A DNA stretch of 64,000 nt from Cystobacter ferrugineus. GTDB taxonomy: Bacteria; Myxococcota; Myxococcia; Myxococcales; Myxococcaceae. Below the pieces are notes generated by a model. That model was not told the origin of the DNA, did no database searches, and was given only the letters and a program-made list of their open reading frames with translations. Shown here piece after piece: positions 36,721 through 45,024 of the stretch. Within the stretch, counting starts at the first letter, position 1, and the number at the start of each line of letters is the position of its first letter. The stretch covers positions 485,840 to 549,839 of the forward strand of contig NZ_MPIN01000008.1 in assembly GCF_001887355.1 (NCBI RefSeq), in the 5' to 3' direction. A program made the translations under genes and the position numbers.

Positions 36721-37458
36721 TCAGAACGTCTGGCTCGTGGGCCGGACGACGAGCTCATTGACATCGACGTCCGCGGGCTGGCCGATGGCGAAGGCGATCG
36801 CGCGGGCGATGGCGTCCGCGGGGATGATGCTCTTGCGGAGATCCTCGACCACCGACCGCTTCATCTCCGGATCGGAGATCGACTCCGCCAGCTCCGACTC
36901 GGTCACGCCGGGGGCCACGAGCGTGACGCGGATGGAGCCGCCGACCTCCTGACGCAAGCCCTCCGAGAGGGCCCGGACCGCGAACTTCGTCGCCGAGTAC
37001 ACCGTGGAGGTCGGCAGCACCACGCGGTCACCCACGGAGCTGATGTTGACGAACTGCCCCGAGCCCTGCGCCTTGAACAAGGGCAGCGCGGCGGCGATGC
37101 CGTAGAGCACGCCCTTGATGTTGACGTCGACCATCCGCTCCCACTCCTCGACCTTGAGGTGCTCCATCAGGGAGAGCGGCATCAAGCCCGCGTTGTTGAC
37201 GAGCACGTCCAGCCGGCCGAAGCGCTCGACGGCGAACCCCACGAAGCTCCGCACGTCCTCCCGGCGGGTCACGTCGAGCTGCCGGTACGCGGCCTCGCCG
37301 CCCTGGCGGCGGATGTCCTCGACGAGCGCCTCGAGACGGGCCGTGCGCCGCGCGCCGACGACGACCCGCGCCCCCTGCGCGGCGAGCCCGCGAGCCGTGG
37401 CCTCGCCAATGCCACTCGACGCACCCGTGATTGCAACGACCTTGCCTTGGATTTCCAT
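36721..37458 (-). CDS. Short-chain dehydrogenase/reductase (classical SDR)
   Basis: 245 residues. The NAD(P) motif TGASSGIGEATARGLA is near residue 11, NNAG near 88, and the catalytic Ser with YSATK (Tyr and Lys) near 150: a complete classical SDR. The arginine-rich segment after strand 2 (VGARRTARLEAL) suggests NADP. Substrate unknown. CAGGGAGCG precedes the ATG at 37458. It is divergent from a LysR regulator that probably controls it. Confidence 0.9.
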   Translation of the reverse strand: MEIQGKVVAITGASSGIGEATARGLAAQGARVVVGARRTARLEALVEDIRRQGGEAAYRQLDVTRREDVRSFVGFAVERFGRLDVLVNNAGLMPLSLMEHLKVEEWERMVDVNIKGVLYGIAAALPLFKAQGSGQFVNISSVGDRVVLPTSTVYSATKFAVRALSEGLRQEVGGSIRVTLVAPGVTESELAESISDPEMKRSVVEDLRKSIIPADAIARAIAFAIGQPADVDVNELVVRPTSQTF

Positions 37459-37586
37459 GACGCGCTCCCTGGGGGTGGACCCATTCGCCGGACGTCTCCG
37501 TGACGTCCAGACACGCGAAACATAGAAATCGCTCCTCCATGCCACCACCGCATAGGATTCAGTCCTTGGATGACGAGGTGTCATGC

Positions 37587-38492
37587 ATGGCCATTGATGG
37601 AAAACTCCTGGGAGGCATGGGTGTTCTCGCCGCGGTGGTGGAAGCGGGAAGCTTCATCCGAGCGGCGGAGAGCCTCGGCATGACGCAGTCGGGAGTGAGC
37701 CGCGCGGTGGCCCGGCTGGAGCAACGCGTCGGGGTGCGGCTGTTCGATCGCACCGCGCGAGCCGTCAGCCTGACGGACGAGGGACGGCGCTTCTACGAAC
37801 AGGTGGCGCCCCTGCTCACGGGCATCGAGGACGCCGCGGCGACGGTGTCCGACGCGGCGGGCGCGGTGCGGGGCCTGTTGCGCGTGAACGTCGATTCCGC
37901 CTTCGGTCATTACGTGCTCGCCCCGCGCCTGGGCGAATTCCTCGCGAGGCACCCGGCGCTGTCGGTGGAACTGGTGGTGCGCGACCGCATCGGGGACCTG
38001 GTCGCCGAGGGATTGGACATGGCGGTGCGCTTCGGCGAAGCCGAGCCCTCGGGCCTCATCACCCGCCAGCTCGCGCGCTCGCGGGTGCTGACGTGTGCCT
38101 CTCCCGAGTACGTGGCACGGCATGGACGCCCGAAACATCCGAGCGAGCTGGCCCAGGGCCGTCACGAATGCATCCGCGTCCGCAATCCCTTCACGGAGAG
38201 CTACTTCGAATGGGAGTTCCAACGCGGGGACGAGGTCATTCCCGTGAACGTCCAGGGGCGGCTCGTGGTGAACGACTCGGGCAGCCTCATTGGCGCCATG
38301 CTGAGCGGCCATGGCATCGGTCAACCCTTCGAGTTCAGTGTGCGCGACCTGCTCGAATCAGGACGGCTGGTGAAATTGCTGCCCGCCTGGTCGGACGAGC
38401 GGTATCCGGTCCACGTGTACCACCGCTCCCGTGAACTGCCCGCCGCCCGGGTGCGGGCCTTCATCGACTTCCTGCTGGAGATCGCGAAGTAA
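37587..38492 (+). CDS. LysR-family transcriptional regulator
   Basis: 301 residues. The N-terminal HTH ([43 protein letters not shown]) and the periplasmic-binding-like effector domain are complete, with features of the group that regulates divergently placed oxidoreductases ([33 protein letters not shown]). The expected target is the SDR gene across the 128-bp intergenic region. GTG/ATG starts overlap near 37587; the ATG is used. Confidence 0.9.
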   Translation: MAIDGKLLGGMGVLAAVVEAGSFIRAAESLGMTQSGVSRAVARLEQRVGVRLFDRTARAVSLTDEGRRFYEQVAPLLTGIEDAAATVSDAAGAVRGLLRVNVDSAFGHYVLAPRLGEFLARHPALSVELVVRDRIGDLVAEGLDMAVRFGEAEPSGLITRQLARSRVLTCASPEYVARHGRPKHPSELAQGRHECIRVRNPFTESYFEWEFQRGDEVIPVNVQGRLVVNDSGSLIGAMLSGHGIGQPFEFSVRDLLESGRLVKLLPAWSDERYPVHVYHRSRELPAARVRAFIDFLLEIAK

Positions 38493-38520
38493 GCGGGCGG
38501 ACCTGATAGTTACCGGTGCG

Positions 38521-39474
38521 ATGGACACCGCCCACCACCTCGAGGAACACCGTGCCGCGCTGACCGGCCACTGCTACCGCATGCTGGGCTCGGCCGCGGA
38601 AGCCGACGACGCCGTCCAGGAGACGATGGTGCGGGCGTGGCGCAACCTGGACCGGTTCGAGCAGCGCGCCTCCCTGCGCACCTGGCTCTACCGCATCGCC
38701 ACCCGCGTGTGCCTCGACGCGCTGAGCGAGAACTCGCGCCGCATGCGCCCGATGGAGACGGGGCCCGTGGGCACGGTGAATGACACCCTCACCCAGTTGC
38801 CGGGCTCGCATTGGATCGAACCCATTCCCGACGCGCTCGCCGTGCCCTCGGATGTGGATCCCGCCGAGCGCTTGATGCTGCGCCAGAGCATCCGTCTGGC
38901 CTTCGTGGCCGCGCTCCAACACCTGCCGCCCAAGCAGCGCGCGGTGCTGCTGCTGATCGAGGTGCTCGGTTGGTCCGCCGCCGAGGTCGCCGAGAGTCTC
39001 GACACCTCGGTTGCCTCCGTGAACAGCGCCCTCCAGCGAGCGCGGGCGACACTCGCCACGCACGATCTCACCCAGGCCCGCGCGCCCTTGTCCGACGCGC
39101 AGTCCACGCTCGTGGACCAGTACGTCGAGGCCTTCGAGCGGTATGACGTGACCTCGCTCACGCAGTTGCTCCACCAGGAAGCGACCCTGTCGATGCCGCC
39201 CTACTCGCTGTGGCTTCGCGGTCACGAGGCGATCAGCGCATGGTTGCTGGGGCGGGGCTCGGGCTGCCGTGGCTCGCGGCTGGTTCCGGTCTCGGCCTGC
39301 GGCTCGCCCGCCTTCGGGCAGTACCGGCCGGGCAGTGAGCCGGGACAGCCCCACCAACCGTGGGCGCTCATCGTGCTCGAACTCTCGGGCGACCGCATCA
39401 CCGCGATGAACTCGTTCCTGGACACGGCGGCGCTGTTCCCACGCTTCGGCCTTCCCATGGAACTCGCACCGTAG
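38521..39474 (+). CDS. ECF sigma factor with SnoaL-like C-terminal extension (TIGR02960 type)
   Basis: 317 residues. Sigma region 2 ([45 protein letters not shown]) and region 4 ([45 protein letters not shown]) are followed by about 110 residues of SnoaL/NTF2-like fold ([20 protein letters not shown]...). Sigma factors of this kind often work without a separate anti-sigma because the tail regulates them. It starts 28 bp after the LysR gene. Target genes are unknown. Confidence 0.87.
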   Translation: MDTAHHLEEHRAALTGHCYRMLGSAAEADDAVQETMVRAWRNLDRFEQRASLRTWLYRIATRVCLDALSENSRRMRPMETGPVGTVNDTLTQLPGSHWIEPIPDALAVPSDVDPAERLMLRQSIRLAFVAALQHLPPKQRAVLLLIEVLGWSAAEVAESLDTSVASVNSALQRARATLATHDLTQARAPLSDAQSTLVDQYVEAFERYDVTSLTQLLHQEATLSMPPYSLWLRGHEAISAWLLGRGSGCRGSRLVPVSACGSPAFGQYRPGSEPGQPHQPWALIVLELSGDRITAMNSFLDTAALFPRFGLPMELAP

Positions 39475-39492
39475 GCCGTGGTGGGCGGTCGC

Positions 39493-40255
39493 CTACGGCG
39501 AAGGTTCGAAGTAGTGGCGCTCGGCGAGGTCGGCGAGCAGCCCTGGGTGCGTCGGCTGCCAGCGCAGCAGTTCCCGCGTGCACGTGCTGGACGTGGGGTT
39601 GTCGAGCTGCGCGAAGGTGGCAAGGAAGCCGAGGTGCTTGTTGGCATCGTCCGCCGAGATGCTGGCTACCGGTAGCCCGAGGCCACGGCCGATGGCTTCA
39701 GCGATGTGACGGGACGGAACGCCCTCGTCGGCGACACCATGGAGGCGAGAACCCGCCGGCGCCGCTTCCAATGCCAGGCGGTACAGGCGCACCGCGTCGA
39801 GTGTGTGCAGCGAGGGCCAGCGGTTGGACCCTTCTCCGACGTAGGCAGCGAAGCCGTTCCTACGCGCCATCGCGATGAGCGACGGGATGAAGCCGTGGAG
39901 ATCCAACGAGCTATGCACCGTCGGTGCAAGACGGATGACCGCGGAGCGGACACCGCGCCGACCGAGCGCGATGACGGCCTTCTCCGAATCGACGCGCGGT
40001 CCGCTCTCGAGGACGTCGTCTTCGGTGCCGATACGACCGCGCACACCAAACGCCAGCGGGAGCGTTCCCCCCGTGCTCACGAACGGCTTGCCGGAGCCCT
40101 CGAGCGCCCCACCGATGGCCTCGATGGCGCGGAGATCGGCCGCCGCCGCCCCCGCGTAGTCGCCGGTGAAAGCCACGTCGTGCTTGAACGCGAGGTGGAT
40201 GACACCCTCCGCGGCGGCAGCAGCCTCTCGGAGCGCATCGAGGTCGTCGAGCGTG
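39493..40255 (-). pseudogene. NAD-dependent epimerase/dehydratase-type SDR missing its N-terminus
   Basis: The frame can be read from about 40255 as RTLDDLDALREAAAAAEGVIHLAFKHD, then TGDYAGAAAADLRAIEAIGGAL, matching extended SDRs of the YwnB/WcaG type from roughly residue 60 on. The first ~60 residues, including the GxxGxxG Rossmann motif, are gone: upstream sequence switches at once into a TetR gene on the other strand. An internal ATG at 40176 could give 227 residues, but it would lack cofactor binding, so this is most likely a broken gene. The C-terminal part (VRLYRLALEAAPAGSRLHGVADEGVPSRHIAEAI) is intact. Confidence 0.75.
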
Positions 40256-40259
40256 CGCG

Positions 40260-40841
40260 ATGGAGCTCTTCCAAGAGCGCGGATACGACCGCACGACAGT
40301 GGGAGAGATCGCCGCGCGCGCCGGGCTCACCGAGCGGACCTTCTTCCGCTACTTCGCCGACAAGCGCGAGGTCCTGTTCTCGGGCTCCAAGGATCTCGAG
40401 AAGCTCATCGTCGAGACCATCGCGGGTGCTCCACAAGCGACGGCGCCGCTCGACGCCGTCACCACTGCTCTCGAAGCCACGGCGCCCATGTTCGAGGAGC
40501 GCCGTGCGCGGTCGCGCACGCGACAGACCCTCATCGCGGCGCACGCCGAGCTTCGAGAACGCGAGCTGATCAAGCTCTCATCGCTCGCATCGGCAATCGC
40601 CGAAAGCCTGCGAGAGCGAGGCGTCGCCAGGCCGGCCGCCAGCCTCATCGCCGAGACGGGGATCGCCATCTTCAAAAGCGCGTTCGAGCGCTGGGTCGAA
40701 GACACCAAGGAGCACGACCTCTCACATCACGTCCGCGGGGCGCTCGAGGAACTCCGACTCGTCACGGCCGCAACGGGTGCGGCGTCTTCGACCCGGCCCC
40801 CAACGAAAGCGTCGCGACGCACCCAACGGAGTTCCCCGTAG
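40260..40841 (+). pseudogene. TetR-family regulator with truncated N-terminus
   Basis: 193 residues from an ATG at 40260: MELFQERGYDRTTVGEIAARAGLTERTFFRYFADKREVLFSG. Helices 2-3 of the HTH are present, but the usual 20 or so residues before ELFQERGY (helix 1) are absent; the sequence before the ATG is the truncated SDR on the opposite strand. It may still be translated (no good ribosome binding site seen) but is probably impaired. In intact relatives this TetR and the SDR are plausibly a divergent pair, so one deletion would have removed both starts. Confidence 0.65.
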
Positions 40842-40869
40842 AGCCCCAAGAAGGTGTCAGACGGCTCAG

Positions 40870-40977
40870 ATGGCGAGGGCGGAGTTGCTCAACGAGCGAT
40901 TCCCCGAGCGGCCCGCCACACCGAGCACCCGCTGGCACAAGGCGCTGGAGGCGGAGCGGCGGCGTCAGGCTCCGTAG
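40870..40977 (+). other. Short remnant-like reading frame between TetR and WYL regulator
   Basis: An ATG-started frame reads MARAELLNERFPERPATPST and ends 16 residues later in RRRQAP and a stop. It has the look of a protein C-terminus but is too short to assign. It marks the left edge of the WYL/NIPSNAP cassette and may be a relic of what lay there before. Confidence 0.25.
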
Positions 40978-41924
40978 GTTCCCACCAGCCGACGGACGGT
41001 GGCCGCCAAGGCGTCCCGCAGTTCGGGCGGGGAGAGGACCTCCGCTTCGGCGCCCAGACGCAGGAAGTCGACGCTTGCATGAGCGACGGATTCGATGGGA
41101 ACCGTGACCTCGATCCAGCCCTCGCCAGCGGTCTTTCCGCGTACGGCGGCGGCAGTGGCCGCGCCCAGGTAGGACAGGCGCTTGAGCCCGGCCTGGGTGA
41201 CGCGCAGGGTCGCTTCGCCGGTATAGATGTCGGTCTCGAAGCGACTCGAGAAGGCTTGCCAGAAGGCTTCCAGGTCGAAGTCGGCCGGGCGATCGAACCC
41301 GGCCTCCAGCACCGTCATGTCGAGGATGTTCTCGACCCGGTAGACGCGCGGCTCGCCGCCGCCGACCGAGGCGGCCAGGTACCAGGCGCCGGCCTTCAAG
41401 ACGAGGCCGAGGGGCTCCACTTCCCGCACCACCTCGCCCTTCCAACCGCCGTAGCGGATCGACAGGCGATGGCTGCTCCATACCGCCTGGGCGATGGCGG
41501 GCAGGCGCTCGGCGTTCTCCGGCTCGCGGAACCAGGCCACGGGATCGAGATGGAAGCGGGAGGCGATGCGCGCCGCCGCGGCCTGTCGTTCCGGCGGCAA
41601 GGCGGCCAACAGTTTCAGCTGACTGGCGGCCATGGCCTCGCGCAGACCCAGTTGGGCGGCGGGCCCGGCGACGCCGCCGAGGAACAGGGTCTCGGCTTCC
41701 GCGTCGGTCAGGCCGGTCAGCCGCGTGTGGTAGCCGTCCAGCAGGGCGAAGCCGCCCGAGCGGCCGCGGTCGGCGTAGACGGGCGCGCCCGCGGCGCTGA
41801 GTTCATCGATGTCGCGGTAGATGGTGCGCACCGAGACCTCGAACTCCGCGGCCAGGGCCTCGGCGGTCATCCGGCCGCGGGTCTGCAGCAGCATCAGGAT
41901 CGAGAGCAGGCGGCTCGCACGCAT
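40965..41924 (-). CDS. YafY-type HTH/WYL-domain transcriptional regulator
   Basis: 319 residues. The N-terminal DeoR-like HTH (ASRLLSILMLLQTRGRMTAEALAAEFEVSVRTIYRDIDELSAAG) is followed by a WYL domain (KAGAWYLAASVGGGEPRVYRVENI) and a WCX-like C-terminus. Such regulators usually act on a divergent gene. Here it faces a DUF1579-like gene and a NIPSNAP gene across 95 bp that contains a perfect palindrome. Protein similarity pattern and gene order suggest Caulobacterales-like origin (inference). Confidence 0.9.
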   Translation of the reverse strand: MRASRLLSILMLLQTRGRMTAEALAAEFEVSVRTIYRDIDELSAAGAPVYADRGRSGGFALLDGYHTRLTGLTDAEAETLFLGGVAGPAAQLGLREAMAASQLKLLAALPPERQAAAARIASRFHLDPVAWFREPENAERLPAIAQAVWSSHRLSIRYGGWKGEVVREVEPLGLVLKAGAWYLAASVGGGEPRVYRVENILDMTVLEAGFDRPADFDLEAFWQAFSSRFETDIYTGEATLRVTQAGLKRLSYLGAATAAAVRGKTAGEGWIEVTVPIESVAHASVDFLRLGAEAEVLSPPELRDALAATVRRLVGTYGA

Positions 41925-41947
41925 TTCTCGAACCTAACAGAAAATCA

Positions 41948-41962
41948 TGACATCAGATGTCA
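41948..41962. promoter_or_regulatory. Perfect palindrome TGACATC-A-GATGTCA, likely YafY operator
   Basis: A 15-bp palindrome in the 95-bp divergent region between the WYL regulator and its neighbour. It lies 24 bp from the regulator's start codon and 58 bp from the other. TGACA/TGTCA arms are a common layout for operators of this regulator class. Confidence 0.6.
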
Positions 41963-42019
41963 GCTATAGGCGGATAGGGAAGGTGGCGAAGGGCACGAGC
42001 CCGTACCGAGGACCCCGCC

Positions 42020-42478
42020 ATGACATCCGACTTCAATTTCCTATTCGGCCGCTGGGCCGTCAGCCACCGCCGCCTGAAGCAGCGGCACGTAGGCAGCGAC
42101 GACTGGATCCACTTCGACGGAGTGGTGGTCTGCGAGCCGCGCCTGGATGGAGTGATCAACGTCGAGGAGCACCGACAGGAGGGGAAGCCGTTCGGCTTCG
42201 CCCTGCGCACTTTCGATCTGAAGACCCGCCGGTGGTCTATCTATTGGGTGAACCCGGCGGACGGCCTGCTGCAGGCGCCGGTCCATGGCGGTTTCCAGCG
42301 CGGCGTCGGCGTCTTCGAGGGGGAGGACGTGGACGACGGGCGGCCGATCCGGGCGCGCTATGTCTGGTCGGGGATCACAGCCGATAGCGCGCGATGGGAA
42401 CAGGCTTTCTCGCTGGATGGCGGGCGGACCTGGGAAACCAACTGGGTCATGGATTTCGTGCGTTCGGAGGCCGTCTGA
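42020..42478 (+). CDS. DUF1579-like small protein of WYL-regulator cassette
   Basis: 152 residues beginning MTSDFNFLFGRWAVSHRRLKQR, with WIHFDGVVVCEPRLDG and DLKTRRWSIYWVNP, a lipocalin-like pattern found in DUF1579-type proteins (FxxGxW start). No signal peptide. Function unknown. Its stop overlaps the ATG of the NIPSNAP gene (TGATG), so the two are coupled. Confidence 0.7.
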   Translation: MTSDFNFLFGRWAVSHRRLKQRHVGSDDWIHFDGVVVCEPRLDGVINVEEHRQEGKPFGFALRTFDLKTRRWSIYWVNPADGLLQAPVHGGFQRGVGVFEGEDVDDGRPIRARYVWSGITADSARWEQAFSLDGGRTWETNWVMDFVRSEAV

Positions 42479-43290
42479 TGGACCGCCGCAGCTTCATTGT
42501 CGGCCTCGCCGCCACGCCCCTGCTGACGCCGACCCTGGCCCAGGCCGCCCCGCTGGTCAGCCCGATCGTCGAGCTTCGCCAGTACGTCCTGCATCCGGAC
42601 AAGCGCGACGTGCTGATCGAGCTCTTCGACCGTCAGTTCATCGAGCCGCAGGAGGCGGCGGGCATGAGCGTGATCGGCCAGTTCCGCAACCTGGACAATC
42701 CAGACGCGTTCGTCTGGATGCGCGGATTCGCGGACATGGAGGCCCGGCGCAAGGCGCTGGAGGCCTTCTATTTCGGCCCGGTCTGGCAGGCGAACCGCGA
42801 GGCGGCCAACGCCACCCTGATCGACAACGACAACGTCTTGCTGCTGAAGCCCGTGGCGGCGGGGTTCGACCTGTCGGCCCGCGCACCGGTCGGGACGACG
42901 GGCGACGGGCCGGGCTTCGTGGCCGTGCATGTTCACGCCCTGAAGGCGCCGGCCGACGCCGCCTTCCTGCGCTTCTTCCACGAGAAGGTGGAACCACTGT
43001 TGAAGGCGGCGGGGCTCACCCCCTTCGCGCCGCTGGTGACGGAGGCGAGCGCCAACACCTTCCCTCGCCTGCCGGTGCGCGAGAACCTGCCGTCCTTTGT
43101 CTGGTTCGCCCGCTTCCCGGACCCCGCCGCCTATGATCGCGCGCTCGGCGACCTCGCCCGCCGTCCGGAATGGGCCAGGGTCGAGGCCCGGCTGGCGACC
43201 TGGCTCAAGCGTCCGGTCCAGCGCTTGAGGCTCGCGCCAACGGGACGTTCACGACTGCATGGCTTGATCCCGCCCTCCTCCACTCCCTGA
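42478..43290 (+). CDS. NIPSNAP-family protein with Tat-like signal
   Basis: 270 residues. The start MDRRSFIVGLAATPLLTPTLAQA carries twin arginines and a cleavable signal, suggesting Tat export. Two NIPSNAP repeats follow: VELRQYVLHPDKRDVLIELFDRQFIEPQEAAGM then FRNLDNPDAFVWMRGF, and VHVHALKAPADAAFLRFF then FVWFARFPD. Function of the family is not settled. It is last in the cassette. Confidence 0.85.
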   Translation: MDRRSFIVGLAATPLLTPTLAQAAPLVSPIVELRQYVLHPDKRDVLIELFDRQFIEPQEAAGMSVIGQFRNLDNPDAFVWMRGFADMEARRKALEAFYFGPVWQANREAANATLIDNDNVLLLKPVAAGFDLSARAPVGTTGDGPGFVAVHVHALKAPADAAFLRFFHEKVEPLLKAAGLTPFAPLVTEASANTFPRLPVRENLPSFVWFARFPDPAAYDRALGDLARRPEWARVEARLATWLKRPVQRLRLAPTGRSRLHGLIPPSSTP

Positions 43291-43428
43291 GCGTCCAACC
43301 GCGGCTCCAGACGCCAGGGAGGCTCTGGGTCGTGCAAGTTCCAGATCGAGAGCCACGTGGACCTGGCCCAACCCGCCCGGGAGTTCCTCGAGTCCTTCCG
43401 GGGTGAGTTCCGTGCGCAGGGTGGGCGG

Positions 43429-44892
43429 CTAGTTCATGGACGGAGCCTTCCACGCGAACGCTCCCAGGTCATACGGACCCGAGCCACGGGCCACGCCGTC
43501 GTAGTCGAAGTCGACCACGCCCGACAGGTTCACGCCCGCGCCCACGGCCGGAGAGGTGGCCTGGAGGTGGAAGTCCCCCGCCGCCGGATTCACGAAGCCC
43601 GCCGCGCCCAGGTTGGAGGTGAGCAGGTTCGGTCCCGTGAGCGACTTCACGCAGGCAGTCGTCCCCCCGTTGGCGGCGTAAGGGGTGGGCGCGCCCGCAA
43701 CCAGGTTGTTGGCGAAGGTGAGCGTGCCCAGGCCACTGCAGAAGAAGTACAGCCCCTCGTGCGCCGAGCTCACCACCGTGTTGTTGGCGAAAACGAGGGT
43801 CGAGAGCGTGCTCGCCGCCTCCATGTTCGCGGCGGTGTTGCGCAGGAACATCGCGCCCCACCTGCCTCCGACGATCACGTTGTTGGTGATGACGGAGCCG
43901 CCCGTGCCCTGGAAGACGATGCCCTGCGTGCGGTAGGGCTGGGCCGCCTCGATCCAGTTCGAGTCGATCAGCCCCTTGCTGCCTGGGTTCACCGTGATGC
44001 CGCCCGAGTGGCTCTCGATCTGGTTCAGCCCGTAGTTGCGGATCTCGTTGTGCTGGACGGTCATGCCCCCGGTCGCCGCGCCGATCTGGATGCCGTCGTT
44101 GCCAATGTTCTCCACCCGGTTGTCGACCACCTCGAGGCCGATCACCTCGGCCTCCCACTGCCGGGAAGTGCCACAGTCATAGCCCGGGGTGTAGCCATTG
44201 GCCGTCACCCAGCCGTAGTGCGAGGGGCCGATGTACATGCCCTCGTATTTCGTGTCATGGACGTAGGTGTCGTGGATCTTCGTGTTGTACTGAGCCCACG
44301 TGCCGCGGCTCCAGGTTCCGTCGCACCGCGGGTAGGTACGAAAGGCGATCCCCACTCCGCCGTTCCCATCGCCGCGCACCTCCACATGGCCGATCTCGAC
44401 GTCGGAGACCCCTTCCCGGAGATCGATGTGGGCCTGGTTGCCGCCCGAGGTCCCCGCCACGAGCCCATAGGGATGGGCCGAACTCCCCGCCCCCGTGAGC
44501 TTCAGGTAGCGGCTGCCGCCACCGATGTAGACCGGGCTGCCGGTGGTGGAGTTGAAGACGGCCTGTCCACCGCAGTTGGTGATCACCGCCGGCTGCGCCG
44601 CCGTTGCCACCACTCCATAGAGGCCGATCCCCGTATAGGTCCCCGGCTTGATGCAGAGCGTCTTTCCCACATAGCGGGAGGCGGGTTGCGACCGGCCATC
44701 GATCCAGATGTAACCGGAGCCGTTGCCGATGAACTCCGAGCAGCCCCCTGCCTGGATCGTACAGGCCAGGTCCGCTGCCACGACGAGATTCGTGGAGTCG
44801 ACGGGCGCTTGCTCCTGCTCTGGGCCGCCACAAGCCAGGAGACCGACGGTGAAGAGTGCTGCGACGGAGGGTGGGCGTGCATGATGAGCCAT
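43429..44892 (-). CDS. Right-handed beta-helix lipoprotein (polysaccharide lyase-like fold)
   Basis: 487 residues. The signal ends FTVGLLACGG (lipobox). The body shows repeated short turns with N-rich ladders (VDNRVENIGNDGIQIGAATGG, VQHNEIRNYGLNQIESHSGG, ITNNVIVGGRWGAMFLRNT), the mark of parallel beta-helix proteins. The C-terminus VDFDYDGVARGSGPYDLGAFAW is common in secreted beta-helix proteins of this type. It could bind or cleave a polysaccharide; no catalytic residues can be assigned. Monocistronic. Confidence 0.8.
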   Translation of the reverse strand: MAHHARPPSVAALFTVGLLACGGPEQEQAPVDSTNLVVAADLACTIQAGGCSEFIGNGSGYIWIDGRSQPASRYVGKTLCIKPGTYTGIGLYGVVATAAQPAVITNCGGQAVFNSTTGSPVYIGGGSRYLKLTGAGSSAHPYGLVAGTSGGNQAHIDLREGVSDVEIGHVEVRGDGNGGVGIAFRTYPRCDGTWSRGTWAQYNTKIHDTYVHDTKYEGMYIGPSHYGWVTANGYTPGYDCGTSRQWEAEVIGLEVVDNRVENIGNDGIQIGAATGGMTVQHNEIRNYGLNQIESHSGGITVNPGSKGLIDSNWIEAAQPYRTQGIVFQGTGGSVITNNVIVGGRWGAMFLRNTAANMEAASTLSTLVFANNTVVSSAHEGLYFFCSGLGTLTFANNLVAGAPTPYAANGGTTACVKSLTGPNLLTSNLGAAGFVNPAAGDFHLQATSPAVGAGVNLSGVVDFDYDGVARGSGPYDLGAFAWKAPSMN

Positions 44893-45024
44893 GGATGACT
44901 CATCATGCGGAATTTCCTGTTTTTCTCAACACTCACAGAGTGACCAGATTTCACTCTTATCTGTGTTCCTGCCCCAATGTCTGTCGAAGTAGGACTACGT
45001 TTGGAGACCCGAGCCCCGCCGTGC

